Assembly: GCF_020085105.1 (NCBI RefSeq)
Contig: NC_058064.1
Location: 14,746,501-14,810,500 of the forward strand
Reading direction: 5' to 3'
DNA: 64,000 bases
Source: Siniperca chuatsi
Lineage: Eukaryota > Chordata > Actinopteri > Centrarchiformes > Sinipercidae
Shown here: positions 11,761-24,510 of the stretch, in pieces
How the letters are laid out: every line of letters begins with the position of its first letter
How positions within the stretch are numbered: the first letter of the stretch is position 1
The notes under the pieces: model-generated
Seen by the model: the letters and a program-made list of their open reading frames with translations, nothing else
What the model was told of the DNA's origin: nothing
The model's database searches: none
Position numbers and translations under genes: made by a program

Positions 11761-13370
11761 ACTTTTGCTTTTTCCAAAAAATTAATTAATAGAGCTTAAA
11801 TATGTAGCAGTCCTCGAAAGCCTTTATCAAATGTCTTATTTATAAACTCTTTGTTTGTTCAAAATGACCATAGGAAAATGTTGAGTTAACAGGGTCTACG
11901 GTCAATGGAGATACTGACAACTCTCTTTTTCTACCATGGAGTTCTCCCTGTGTGATTATTGAACATCTATGCAAAGTCTTTGAAATCCAGAGCTCCACTT
12001 CTGGCTGTGACAGATTAATCGCAGTGTTCAAGTTGCCAGGGTTTGTCCATTTATCAGTTAAATAAGAAAAAATGCATCAGACAAGTTTAAGTCTGTTTCT
12101 TGACAGTGTTTTAGTGCGGAGTTAACTGAATTACTGCACAGCTTACAGTAAAGGTACACACAGAATCAAACCTGTGACCTTCCAGTCTCACTAAACACTT
12201 ATCTCCCTGGCCGCCCAGACTGTGTTGTCTGTCTGAGCCTGTGTGTGATCTCTTCTATCCCCAACACACCACCACCTTGTTCCCTCTCCTCTACATCTGT
12301 TTACACCCTGCAGTGTCAACACCGCCTGAGCGCCATGGCAACACACACCACTAAGAGGAGAAGCGAACAGGGGCCTCTGCTTCCACCAGGGTTTTACAAC
12401 TGGTTTGAGAGAAAAAGGTTTGGGAAATACACTGTGTCCAGCACTGAGAGAGAAATATGCCTTTGATGTGGGGAGCCAGGTAGCGTTTTATGTTACTGCA
12501 GGTGTTAAAACAGGTTAACAATACAAAATACTGCCTATTCATACCACAAAATCCAGTGTGACGTAGGTCATACTATCACCTACACAATGACTGATACACC
12601 TTTTTTAAGGTTTAAACTCCTAATTTAGACCTATAGAAATAGAAATAGGACCATGAAAAAGTTGTTGACATGGTATGAACATGGTATGGTCCTGACACCA
12701 GGGTTTATCTAACCAGGTGTTGAACATCTGCCTGGACCTGTCAGGGTTATGTCTACAAGTTTATTGAACTTTTTGTTAGGCTCTGGAGATATTCAAAGAC
12801 AAATGTTTTGGGTCTTGGCATCCACATTTCAAATTTTATTGCCTGCAATCACATAATCTGCTGAGCATCAACATCTGGTTGGTTAGTTACAATGTGGCAG
12901 GGTGGAGATGGTCCTGCAACTGAAAGACCACAGGCTTGATCCGCACAGCAAACATGTGTCCTTACAGCTGGATTTATACTCCAAATGAATTCAAATTTGG
13001 CATGTTCACACATGAAATATGATGAAGTTATGGCAACCAAAAAGAGCCGAAGCTGGCCAGCCACAAATGCAGCTGCAACTTTTCATCAGTGGCATGTGAC
13101 TGGTTGCACGCTGTGGATTAGTTTTATTAAATTCATATAACTGTGCCAGTTTTTGTAAAACTCTGTTTATAAGTATTTATTTGCTCTTAGTGTCGGCTTT
13201 TATTCATTTTATTTTGGCTCACAAGATCCTTCATACTGTGGGGACACCATTTAACAAACAAACTGCAAAAAGTCTGCAAAAACAGCATAAACCCAGATTA
13301 AGGTCCATGTGACCATTACTTAATTTAAGCCACAGAAAGTAAGAAACGGCCATGCTACGGGCTCTGTGAG
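11761..13370. other. gene-free stretch with SINE-like scraps
   Basis: No exon is supported. Two tRNA-derived-looking fragments are described separately or in findings: minus strand around 12100-12225 and plus strand around 12890-12975. The remainder is AT-rich and unremarkable. Confidence 0.4.
12100..12225 (-). repeat. SINE-like fragment with RNA polymerase III B-box match
   Basis: On the minus strand the stretch contains GGTCACAGGTTTGATTC, close to the pol III box B (GGTTCGANTCC) with tRNA T-arm spacing. Similar 'ggtcacaagttcaaa' and 'ccacaggcttgatcc' sequences occur at about 17565 and 12925. This suggests remnants of one tRNA-derived SINE family. Box A is poor, so the call is tentative. 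Confidence 0.35.
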
Positions 13371-13905
13371 GCTGTACTTAGGCACAGTGGTGCTTTGAGC
13401 TTGCTAAGCATAGCATCTTTGCATGCTAACATTTGCTAATTAGCACAAAACACAAAGTAAAGGTGAGGCTAATGGGAGATCATTGGTCATGAACTAAAGT
13501 ATTGAACAAATTAAAATTTTGACCTGATGACCTGATGATGGTGCTAAATGAAAGGTCAGAGGATCACTAAAGTTATTACAATTCATCCTGAGGGGGCCAT
13601 GAACATCTTTATCAAATTTCATGGCAATCCATCCAATAGTTGTTGAGACAGTTCACTTAAAACCACAAATTTCATCCTCATGGTAGTGCTAGAGGAAGTC
13701 GGGGGATCACTAAAGTCATTAGGATTCATCCTTTGGTGACCAAGAATGTCCGTACCGAATTTCATGACAATCCATCCAGTAGTTGTCTAATTCTGGACCA
13801 AAGTGGTAGACTGCCCAACCAATAGACAGACAGACCAACCTTGCAATCCCTGCAGCCGTGCTGCTAGCATGGCTACAAAGTTGCAATCGACAAAAACTGA
13901 CCATG
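13371..13905 (+). repeat. abundant fish interspersed repeat with internal duplication
   Basis: The segment holds two internal copies of a unit beginning 'ggatcactaaagt.att', at 13561 and 13704 (offset 143 bp). Each continues through 'attcatcct', 'aatttcatg.caatccatcca' and 'agttgt'. It ends with 'gacagacagacc...' and 'gctagcatggcta'. This wording is very common across perciform genomes. The element class is not assigned, and there is no coding capacity. Confidence 0.6.
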
Positions 13906-15796
13906 GAGACTGAGCTGTGGTGATCTCATTTGTCTCCCAAACAAAGGGTTTGATGGGCTACCCAGGTCATCGTAATTTTCTGAACAAAATGACTTAATAA
14001 CATGAAAAGGTAGCATGATCAACCCAGACAGCAGCTAAAAATAGCACTGTTTGAAAGGCTGAGCGGAAAAATGGTTAAGGTTATCAGTTACCTACAGTAC
14101 CTGTGGGTGTCAATGCCCAAGTCTTCCAAAGAGGTCATGGGGCGATGACCCAAAAGTTAGCGGCACCTAATCTGGTTGAAATTTCTTTAATCCCCTACCC
14201 CAGTTACGTTTCTCGTTTACATGACGCTCAAGTAAGCTGATTGTAACCTGGTTACTTAAGTGAATGTATATTTACTGAGTATGACTAAAAATAAAAATAA
14301 ACCCTCTACCTGTTAGTTGAACTGGATTAGAGCATGAATTAAGAGCCTGTGATGTAAGACTAACAATGCACAGCAGGGAATAGATTTATTCAAGTGCTAT
14401 TTCTCCTTTGATTTCCCCATATAAACGTCTAAAATCCCAAAGATTTCAGAAAGGAAGACTGTTGCATCTCTTTAGAGGGAGATCAAAGTCGCCCTCTGTG
14501 TCTCCTCTCATTCCTCATGGGTGTGAGAGACGAGACCAGAGGCCAGACGGTGCAGTCACACTGTAGAGCTGCACACACACACACACAAGCCAAATCTCAT
14601 CACACTGTCATGCAGGCATACACATACACACAGATGCCTTCACGTGCAGACAGACCCACACATAGACATGGGCGCTGGCTTTAAGATCAAACAAAGGTGG
14701 GTAACATCAATCCATCCTACCCGTCTGCGAAATCTCTGTGCAGCAGAGAGCGTGCCAGCTAGCACCCCGCCACTCCCTGTCTCCTTCGCCCCTCCTCCTC
14801 CTCTTCCTCTCCTGAGAAATACAACTCAACAACAAAAAATTCAAACGTGGACTGTTTCTGAAAGACTGAACTGAAACTTTTAATAAAAGAAAACCGCAAA
14901 GAAGTGCAAAAGTCTCTGTTAAGATATGTTCTTCTGTAGGACATTTTAACAAAGAAAACTATGGTGTCACATTCACTCCCATATATACAGCAATTCTATG
15001 TGTATACGGTACTTTTATTTCCAGTAAAAGTACACACAATCTCAGCCGTTCATGGCGACATCTACTGCTCACTAGAAAAAAGAACACGGTGTTACAATGA
15101 AAAGAACTATTTTCTCTCTTTTCATTTTCAGCACAATGACCCAACAGGGGCCACATAACATGCTGAATAATTAAAATTGCTTGTTGGTTGGTTTCACACT
15201 CTTACTGAACAGAATAGTCCCAGGTAGAATATTGCTTTTACAAACGAGGGGAAAACACTGGTGTTATTGAATGTTTTGCTGATATATATATTATTTCTCT
15301 GCTGTTTCAGGCCCATGCGCACCTTGACCACCCTGTGAAAAAAAGTATCATGACCTCATGAGGTAAATAATTCAGATTCACATTTCCCTGTTTGCTCCTA
15401 TCGAAAGTCAACTGAAAATCGGACGTGTTCATCAATCCAAAAACAGACTCTGCAGTGCTGCTTAATTCAGTAAATTGAAACAGCCGTAATCTACTTTTAT
15501 ATATTAACTTAAAAATGTGAGAGCAAGAGGATCTATAATCACAGCATGAACAACATGCCTGCTTTTGGAAATAACAGCTATAAATTGTGATTATTCCTGT
15601 TTATTAGAAAGATACTGTACTAAGCAGCCTTTTGATTAAATTGGCTTAAATCTGCCCTAAAAAGCCTTAAAATTAAGTAAAATGTGGTTTCTATAAAGCA
15701 AACTATTGTAGCACTATTTAAATTGTGATGGACCTACTATCTAAAATACCCTTCAGCCACATTAAATCCAATTCATAATGAATCTAAATTCAATTT
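13906..15796. other. gene-free non-coding stretch
   Basis: No exon is supported. A short (CA)n run lies near 14571-14587. About 14330-14560 is non-repetitive with a balanced composition and could be conserved non-coding DNA. The rest is AT-rich. Confidence 0.4.
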
Positions 15797-16125
15797 AAAG
15801 CTGCACTAATCAATACTTTTATAGTAAAAATGGATCAAATGAATATGTGTAACGTGAAGGGTATCTCTCGTAGTGACAAGTCCATACAGAGTTATCATCC
15901 GGCAGCTCAGCTCATTGTTTTGGTTTTCTGGCCTGCAGTTTCACAGCTTTGGTTCACTCTCACTGCTCTCATCAACCCCATTTCCTGCTCCAGCAGGCAG
16001 CTGTTTTCAGCTCTGTATGCTACCCTCCCAGCACCAAATGGCAGACAGACAAAGGTAGCTAAGAAGGCTAAAGTTAACTGGTGAACATACTGGAATTGGA
16101 AACATTTAGCAGCTAAGGACATTAC
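15797..16125 (+). repeat. interspersed repeat copy B (uninterrupted)
   Basis: Paralogous to copy A (8100-8266 plus 11405 onward). It shares 'aagctgcacta', 'ggatcaaatgaatatgtgtaa', 'ggtatctct.gtagtgaca', 'tttggtttt.tggcctgca', the 'tcactgctctcat' block and 'aactggtgaacata'. It lacks the LINE and so shows the pre-insertion arrangement. Confidence 0.7.
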
Positions 16126-18150
16126 ACTTGTTTGGCATTTTATAGCTGCTCTTACAGTCACTCATAATGCAGTTACAGAAAGTATCAGTCCATTGCTCCA
16201 ATACACTCAATGGACATATATTCTGGCCTTTTAAGAAGTAAACCACTGTGACGTTTATCTGAACGATGAAGTCTAGAAATCTAGAAAATAGCTTGTATAG
16301 AGATAAAGATTCATGATTCCGCACTTGTGTGGACACAGGCCTGGATTTCAATTTAACTAGGTCAGATATAAACGTGCATATGTGTCATACCCTAGGATAT
16401 AAACTAGATAAGAAAAGAAATCGCCCCTCTGGTGAAATCCAGCATTTGGGTTTGTGTTTTAGGGGTCACACAGACTTCAAGTCGTGCGTTATATCTCTTT
16501 TGCACACAACACAAATTTCCAATTTCCCCTCCTTAACCTCAGGCAGGCAGCTATAGCTACACATGCAGCCCCAGCTGCTCCTCTGTCTTCCATCTAATGC
16601 TTTTATTTCCCGCCAAAGTCTCCATTTTATGAAGCATCTTGGAGCTGAAGTGCTGGGTTCATTCACTGAGGCTCCCTGCACCTCCTTCACAGTGCCCTGA
16701 AAGGAACAATTCCCAAACAGCACCTTGACGATCTATATTTGAGTTCCACTTGGGACTGCTCTGCAGAGTTTCCATTTTGTCTGGCTTAATCGTTGGTGGT
16801 TGAACGTCCAGCTGGGTGAAAGGAAGGCAGACACAACCGCATCAGAGAAGGCAGTTTAAGGAGTGCCTGACATCAGAGGCGGTGCAGGCCACTGACAGCT
16901 GAACAAAAGCACATGGTGCCACATCTGGCTTCTAGTTTAGCATGCAGTTTACCTCAGCACTATGATTATCTCTGTCCCACTGCCTTACAATGGAACAAAG
17001 AGGATTGTTGTCTAAGGATAGCTTTGGGAAACAGTAGAACTGAGATTTAACCGCTGATGAATGAGGATGTGGAGGAGAATCACAGTCACAATTTGATGCC
17101 AGGGAGAAGAGGGCAGGGTGTCCTGGCCTGCTAAAATAGAAAGCATATCTGACTGGAGGAGATTACAGTGCTATCAGCTCAGTGTCAGTGCATTTTCTTG
17201 CTCTGCATGCTCCTGGGTTTCCTCGGTAACCCTGTCAGTGTCCTCGTAGTCACCTCGCTACAGCTGGACCATGTGCTCCACAGCTGAGGTTTACTGGCAG
17301 AAGAAAACCACCACAAAGACAAGAGAAAAGAGCAGGGTGCCCCTCCAGCCACAGAATTATTTGTTCACGTGCTGCTCCAGTGTGTGCAAACACATGCATG
17401 GGCAATGCTGTGCATGTGCAGACACACAAACACCATCCACTTCTTGGTGTACGTTTTATGGAACCCAACCAGGGATTCACTACGCCACATGAAAGAGCCA
17501 GCATGTGGAATAAACAATACTCTAATTTCAACAGCAGGCAAGACCAGTGGTTAGAACAGCTGTCCCAGAAAGGTCACAAGTTCAAAATACTGAAAATTGT
17601 AAGCAAATAGTCAATGACTTGTCTATGAATCTAACCGAAAGTAAACAGCGAAAGAAGCTGATTGGGTTAGCTATTGTAGCTTACTGCAGAGGGATATACT
17701 TCCGGGGGAGTTCACGTTTCCTGAATCTACAATAGAGGTGGTGAGTGCAAAGTTAGCATGACCCATAGTCATTCTGTGACATGATCACAAACTTTCCTGG
17801 TCGAGTCGTTCTATCACTGAGGTGGTGAAAGGAGAGTCTCGTTTCCAAGCGATGAAGCATCATATCATAATATTTCTCCTCACTGCTCTAATAAAGACTA
17901 TGGGTGTTGTAGCGTCAATAATAGGATAACTGACTCATGTATTAGTCAGCATGCTGACTCATGCTAATGCCCTCCTTTGCTATCTCCACTGTCTGGGTTT
18001 TCATAACCTTTATTTGTTATCTTGCTGAGAGTCAGATAAGAAGATTGATACCACTCTCATGTCTGCCCATTAGATATAAAAGTACTGCCGGCAGACAGTT
18101 AGCTTAACTTAATAAAGACTGGAAACGGTGCCATGCCATTGTTTCAACGG
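16126..18150. other. gene-free non-coding stretch
   Basis: No exon is recognised. A possible SINE fragment lies at about 17530-17610 ('ccagtggttagaacagctgtcc' followed by 'ggtcacaagttcaaa'). The stretch around 16720-17260 is non-repetitive but without identifiable function. Confidence 0.35.
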
Positions 18151-18236
18151 CCCATTATTCTGAAACCCCAATAGTCCGAAAAATGTCCCAATGGACCGAA
18201 AGCCCATTTGTCCGACAGCCTGTTATTCCGAAAACA
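18151..18236 (+). repeat. degenerate ~17-bp tandem array, 'CCAATRGTCCGAAA'-like
   Basis: Five imperfect units follow each other: cccattattctgaaa, ccccaatagtccgaaaa, tcccaatggaccgaaag, cccatttgtccgacag, cctgttattccgaaaac. The recurring core is CC(A/C)(A/T)T(N)(G/T)NCCGA(A)A. No gene context. Confidence 0.6.
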
Positions 18237-18240
18237 AACG

Positions 18241-19505
18241 CTCCAAAAATACACACTCTCCCTGCAGTTCTTAGTTCAGTGACTGCTGGCCCATTTCCAA
18301 TTTTCTGTTAAGCTAAGCCAAGCTAACCGGCTACTAGCGGTAGCTTCTAGCAATCTTCTCGTTTAACTCTTCACAAGAAACCGAATAAGCACATTTCCCA
18401 AAATGGGGAACTATTAACACTATATAAAGTGCTGTGATAAAGAAATTTTAACTTATTCTGCTTCTGTGCGTTTATGAAATCATTCTGGATACGTTTTAAC
18501 TGTATGTTTTAATGCACATGTTGAAAAAAATTACACTTTTGTACATATACAGTACGTGACAAAAACAATTGTTTATATTCCTGACAAAAAAAATAAACAG
18601 AGGTTGTGAGGGGGGTGTGCAAATGTGATTTATTGGGCCTAAATTATGTCAAGATTATTATTCATTCCTAGGTTTTACATCTGTACTTGCAACTTGATAA
18701 CACTGTATATTTGGGAATCTCAGAATCAGAATTAGCTTTCTTGGCCAAGTATGTGTACACACACAGGAACGTTTTCCCATCCTCCCTGATAAAACCTTTC
18801 CATATACTGGAGTTAACATCCAGGATTGAAAAGTGGAGGAGTGGTTGGGGGGAGTCTGTGGTATGATTGCATCTTTGCTGCCTCGCTACCAGCTCAGACA
18901 GGTCTCGACTGGCTGCTCCGCCACCTTGGCAAGCCCGTCGAGTCAAAACTGCTGACATCATCCCGCAGGAAGCTGGGCAGCCTTATTGCAAGGTGAGACT
19001 TGGGTTAGAAAAATACGCTTTGATCCAAACTGGGCCAGAGGAAGATCTTTCCAAAAGGTACCCTGACACTGGAGTCGTGACAGTGCTGCCGACTTTCAAA
19101 AGACCAAAAATACATGTTCCAGGCCACACAGGGAAACTGGATTAATGCTGTGTGTGGAAATACATTAAAATTGAAGATATGGAACATGTAGGTATGAATG
19201 ATACAAAATATACAGTATGATTCCCTATGGTAAAACACACTCAAATCTGGTCATGCATCAAAATGGCTATGAGATATATGAATAAGAGATGAGTAAAAAA
19301 CAGTGTGAACACTTTCTAAATCAATTTAAGGCACTCATCTTAAGTAGTAAGCATGCATATTTCATATGGCTAGACTGCCACCATGTGGTCATCTATGATC
19401 ACTGCAACACAATGCAACCTGCGATTTTAACTTCCTAACTTAATTTAATCCACTGCACTACATTTGCTCCTCAAGAATAAAAAAAAAAGACACATTTTGT
19501 TGACG
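18241..19505. other. gene-free stretch downstream of creld2
   Basis: Contains a probable LINE tail remnant (18715-18965) and otherwise AT-rich unique sequence. No exon is supported. Confidence 0.4.
18715..18965 (-). repeat. probable LINE 3'-end remnant
   Basis: On the minus strand this ends with '...acatacttggccaagaaagct.attctgattctga'. This closely resembles the 'ttggccaaataaagctgattctgattct' terminus common to fish LINE 3' ends. A 97-codon minus frame over it is not a gene. Confidence 0.45.
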
Positions 19506-19526
19506 TGGGTTTATGTTAAACTCACC

Positions 19527-19532
19527 TTTATT
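19527..19532 (-). terminator. creld2: creld2 poly(A) signal
   Basis: TTTATT on the plus strand reads AATAAA on the minus strand. It lies about 280 bp beyond the creld2 stop codon, a plausible end for its 3' UTR (about 19510-19809). Confidence 0.55.
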
Positions 19533-19809
19533 GAAACACCTTCCATTTAAAAACCATACAACAAATAAAGACAACAAGTGGTAGTTTGAGCACACCAGAG
19601 AAAAGCAACAATGACCAGCATACTGAGAGCAAAAAATGTCTCTTTTTTTTGTCCTTTAATCCATGATCCACTGCTGGAAAGCTTTTGTTGATTCTAAGTG
19701 CAGCTGGTAAATTAAGTGCATGTAGTTGACAATTTAAAAATGAGCGGCTTCAGATGTGCAGAAATTCCAACCCTTCCTGATTTGCTCCCATTGGTCCCAG
19801 TTTTTAACA

Positions 19810-22800
19810 TCAAAGCTCCCCATGTGGACTTGTGGTCGTCTCGGATGCTCCAGACCCCTCCACTTTTTCTGATGAGAATGGACGCATGAATAAATAAATA
19901 ATAATAATAATAATCATAATCATCATCATCATCATCATCATCTAATATATTCACTTTTAGTATTGCTAATATTGTTGTGAAAAGTAATGGAGTACAGCAA
20001 AATTTCAGCCATTGCCTATGTATTTTTAAAATTATGCAATTTACTTTCAACTTGTTTCATAGGCTGTATCTGTAAACTCTGTAGAGGACAATGTCAACTT
20101 TCTGTTCAAGAAATATATATAACTACAGTATCTTTTCACTACTGTGATAAAAAAGGCAACTGCTAATATACACAACAGTTTTATAAAATCTGTTGAGCAC
20201 AAATCATACAAAACCAGTGCTTAAACAAACACTAATCCTCACCTGGCTGCAGCGTTTGGACACACTCGCCATCTTGCTCCTCGTAGCCACTCGAGCAGAT
20301 GCACTCATAGCTGCCTTTAGTGTTGACACACTCCCGGTGCTGCTCAGTGCATACTGGCTCTGGCTGGGAACACTCGTCGATATCTGAAAAACACAATGCA
20401 ACACTGATCTTCTGTCTTCTGATGTTTTCAGACAGAACGGTTTCATCACCAGTAAGTGGTAATATGTACAAAGTCAATGTAATAACAATTATAAAAAGGA
20501 CTCAGTCATAGGAAAGGCAGAGATACCTTCCTTTGACCACACAGTGTAAAATCACCAACAGGATACGGTAAGAAGGGGGACTGAATGTACAATCAAAATC
20601 TTACTATGCTAATGACACAAGTTCAAGCTTAAAGATTAAACAGAATCTGGTGATATTCTACATTTTTCTTACTCTCAACAAATCCTATAAATTCAAAAAA
20701 AGACCAAAACTGACTGACAATGTATTGATGCTACTAACAAGTGTTGTGTGTGTAGCCAAAGCCTGATGTATCTTATTCCTCAGAGCTACATTTTTTTTTC
20801 CAAAGACTATTAAAAAACCCATCAGTGAGTAACACCGTTGCACTGGGTGACATGTTCCTTCATTATGATGAACACCAGGAGTGCAGTTTATTTTGGTTCG
20901 ATCACATGTACTGTCCTGGTGCCTTAAATACTCACTTAAATGTAGAAATCAATCAATCTGCAGCTGAAAATAGTCCCCCCAAAAAGCGCTGTGTACTATT
21001 GTTTGAGTAACGTTTGCTAAAAACTACACTGCCCTGCTGCTCCCCCCCCCTAAATGAATACAACTATATATGTGTGACCTGTTTTATAGCCTTTCATCAT
21101 CAGTAGGAACAAATGGGTTTGGGTCTAAAAGCCACAGATAGGCTGTACAGTGCTGAGAGATGCATTAACACATATTTTCATGGCATTTGTTGACAATAAG
21201 AAAGATACTGAATATGTAAAAATGTATCTAATATATATATCTAAAAATGTCAGACTTTTAGACTGTTCATTCTCCAAAACATAAGTTGTTAATATAACAT
21301 TTAAGTAATTAATAATTAATAGTAATTAATGTAACGTTTTTCAACATTCTTTTTAAGGAATTGTGTGTACCAATGCAGATTTACTCAAGAAAGAATCCCA
21401 GTGCATGCAACAATCTTTTGTCCTCTACCTACAAAAAAAAAAAAAAAAAAAAAAAGAGCCTTGACCCTTGGCTATGCACAACAGCATAAAAGGAGTGAAA
21501 CCTTTCAAATAGGAAATTATTTACATCATACCTGTGCAGATGCCCTCTGTGTCTTGGTACCCGCTGGCACAAGCCTGGCACTTATCTGGACCGTCTCCAG
21601 TGCAGCCGGAGCACACTTTGTCACAGGCTGTAAAGGACAAACACACAAAACAACTTTCTATTAGATGAATCTCACTAAAAAATATATTTAAATGAAGAGG
21701 GAAATTATTTTCCTGTTTGACAGCTGTAAATTTGTGAAATATGATGCATTTTGAAATAGTTCATGGCCCCATTAGTCATGAGACTTGTTCAGCATACCAA
21801 AGTAACCAAATTTACAAATTACAAATTTTAAAAGCAACATTGGAATTGGGTATTTTATACTGTATATGACAGTAGAAATACACATTACACTATTGGTAAT
21901 TTCATTATACCTACTGTTGTGTCCTTACAAACCACAATGTTGTGCAAAAATAAAAATAAAAAAAAGTGATAAGTTGACACCTATGGCATATGTCCTCTTA
22001 CCCTTGCAGGAGTAGGAGCCTTCTGTGTTGAGGCAGTATTCATCTTCTTTACATGGAGAGGAGTCATTGGAGCACTCGTTTACATCTGTAACACATCAGA
22101 TGGACTAGAGTGAGGTTAAGTGTGCTCAGAGCATAATGTCCTTTACATTCTTTATGCCTTTTACCACATCAGAACGAAAACTACCAAGCGTCAAACGTGG
22201 CAGTCAGATAAGGGATCAGTCAGGGATCACGCAGTATTTATGTTCTTTGATACTGAACTGTGCGCATGTGTGAAGTCTGGAGACTAACAGGCACTAGTCT
22301 CCAGACACTCAAACTACTTCATGGAGACTTTTTACTGGTCCTCTTACCAACACAAGCTTCCTGGTCATCCTCCTCCCAGCCTTCCTTGCACTCATCACAA
22401 TCCTGATTGGTGGCTCCGGTGCAGGTTTTGCAGGAGGAGTGGCACTCTGTAGGAGAAAGAGAAGCCCGAATCCAGAATCACGACAGATTATTTACCACTC
22501 ACTCCTCCCCCCACCCCTTGCGTATATACAAAGGTGAGTGACGTGTCACCGAAAAACAGCAGCTGCTTGTTCCGTTTATGGGTGTTTAAGTGTACCTGTG
22601 CACAGAGAGAAAGTGTCGTTCCTCACTTCGTTGAAGTAGCCGTCGATGCAGTCCAGGCAGAACTCCCCTTTGTAACCGTGGTCACAGCTGCACTTTCCGT
22701 TCCCTCCACGAGTCCCGTCGCCATCACACATTCCGTTTCCATGACAAGGTCTGTCAGAGCCCCCCACACAGGCTTCAGAAAGTAAAAATCAGAAAGAGAG

Positions 22801-24227
22801 CACAAAACACAAAAATATTTAACCACGTTTAATATCCGTGCTGCTGCCACAGGTTCTATTATTTGTTGAAAATACATTATTTTTTTAGCTACGGTATATG
22901 TAGCCTGCCAGACACAGAACCAACGTACACACTAAGAATTTTCCTCACCATTGCAGTCTGGTCCAAATGTTCCCTTTGGACAGCACACTTTGATGGTTTC
23001 AATGCAGAACCATTTATGTAGATCAGGGTGTTTTGTTTTCCTGCATTGCAACAGGAAACAAAACAGGAAGAGATGAGGTTTACCACATTCTGAAACAATC
23101 TTTTAAACACACAAATAACTCAGATGCAGATGATAGCTCTGTCAGTATGCCTAATCATAATGGCAGGGCATCAATCTGCCTGTCTCTAACAGTTAAAAAC
23201 CAACCAAACTTGCCAATGTGGTTGACAGGTTAAACTTTCAAAATATTTGCGTTAACCAACACCCACCTCTTGAACCACCAAGTTTCAAAATGGTCTTCGT
23301 GCTCCTCTAGCATGCGGTTGCACTCAAAGCTGCTGCTGTCACACAGCCCCTCCACGATCTCCATCAGACGAATCTCGCTGCAAAGGAAGCATGGGACAGA
23401 CATGAAACATCTAACAAGAAGAATGGATCGAAGTTGAATGAGGTAGGCAGTAGAAATGAGCATATGCCACCACATAAAGTGCGTGATAAAAAAGGAAGTG
23501 CCGCATGGAAGTTAGTTCAAGATTGCACATGTTTGTGTAAAATGCAGGAAAGCAAACTGTTACTTAAGGTAGGCCTTGCCAGAGTGGGAAATAAACACCC
23601 TTCACCTGCCAAATGCAGCAGTTTAAAACTTTGCTTATGCTACCAGCTACACTTGGGTACACGGATAGCTATAGATTCAAACACATATTGCTTATCTAAA
23701 ACTTTGATACGCTTAATGTGCCAAGTACAACAGCCTGCAGCTCTGGTGCAAAGCAAACACAGCTCTGATGACCGGTTCCTGTGGCAGGGTGACCTGTAGT
23801 TTGGACAGGACAGGATGCACTGTCTCACCTTGTCTCATATTTGGACAGTTTTCTCTCTTCCCAGGCTGTGTTGCCTCCGCCAAAGTTCTGCTTTGCTGTT
23901 CTGTCAAAGCCCTAAAATACAAAAGTAGTGCCATTGTTTGTGCAGAAAGAAACAGGCAAGGGTCTGGCAGACATTTCAGGCATTTGGCACCATTTAAGGT
24001 AGCAGGAAACATTCACAATATTAGAGCAAGACATCAATACAATGAAATACAACATAAAAGGTGAGGTTTAGAAATGTGCCCTTTACCTTGTTGAAGTTAT
24101 CAGTAATTTGCCGACAGGTAGAACAGGCGCTTGAATCCCTCTTGGCGCCGGTGACTTGAAAAAGTAAAACAAGAGTTACACAAGACAATAGCCGCAGTAG
24201 CCGCAGCTCTGGACCGGTGGACAGCAT
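19810..24227 (-). CDS. creld2: Cysteine-rich with EGF-like domains protein 2
   Basis: An ER-resident, stress-induced folding factor. Ten exons rebuilt from GT-AG sites (minus strand order): 24227-24087, 23911-23829, 23377-23267, 23040-22949, 22772-22596, 22446-22348, 22085-22002, 21627-21532, 20383-20243, 19868-19810. The phases close to 360 residues (human about 353). A signal peptide spans about residues 1-27 and a CxxC motif (CSTC) residues 35-38. The CRELD-specific region (GGGNTAWEE, then SEIRL.EI.EGLC) follows. Then come an EGF-like/laminin-type cysteine module, furin-like repeats and two calcium-binding EGF modules (DVNEC, DIDEC). The protein ends HGEL, an ER-retrieval-like tail where mammals have an EDL-type end. 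The start is the first ATG of a frame opening with a hydrophobic signal. It is head-to-head with alg12 through an ERSE promoter, and no disabling change is seen. Confidence 0.95.
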
Positions 24228-24510
24228 CTCAGCCGATCAATTCAGACAGTTTCATATCAGGACAAACGCTTCAGCCACTAGCAAGCAAGCTTTCAACCAA
24301 TATTAAAGTGCTGCACGGTTCGGACACATCTACATGAGCAGTTTTTAACATTAAATCTGAGTTAGCGTTATCTATGCAAAGCGCAACAAAGTAGTATTTA
24401 CATGCCGGGTGTAGAAAAAAAACGGATGCGTTTTTAGATTTCCGCGTCAGCCTCTGGTCGATTGTGGCTTGCGCTGATTTGCTGGGATTGCCTGTCAATC
24501 AAATGTACAA

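Noticed and set aside
18668-18961. 97-codon minus frame
   Set aside because: Overlaps a LINE-tail-like repeat; no protein family resemblance.
19712-20050. 112-codon minus frame with an Asp/Tyr run
   Set aside because: Made by the (ATC)/(AAT) microsatellite at about 19890-19942. The real creld2 last exon uses another frame here.
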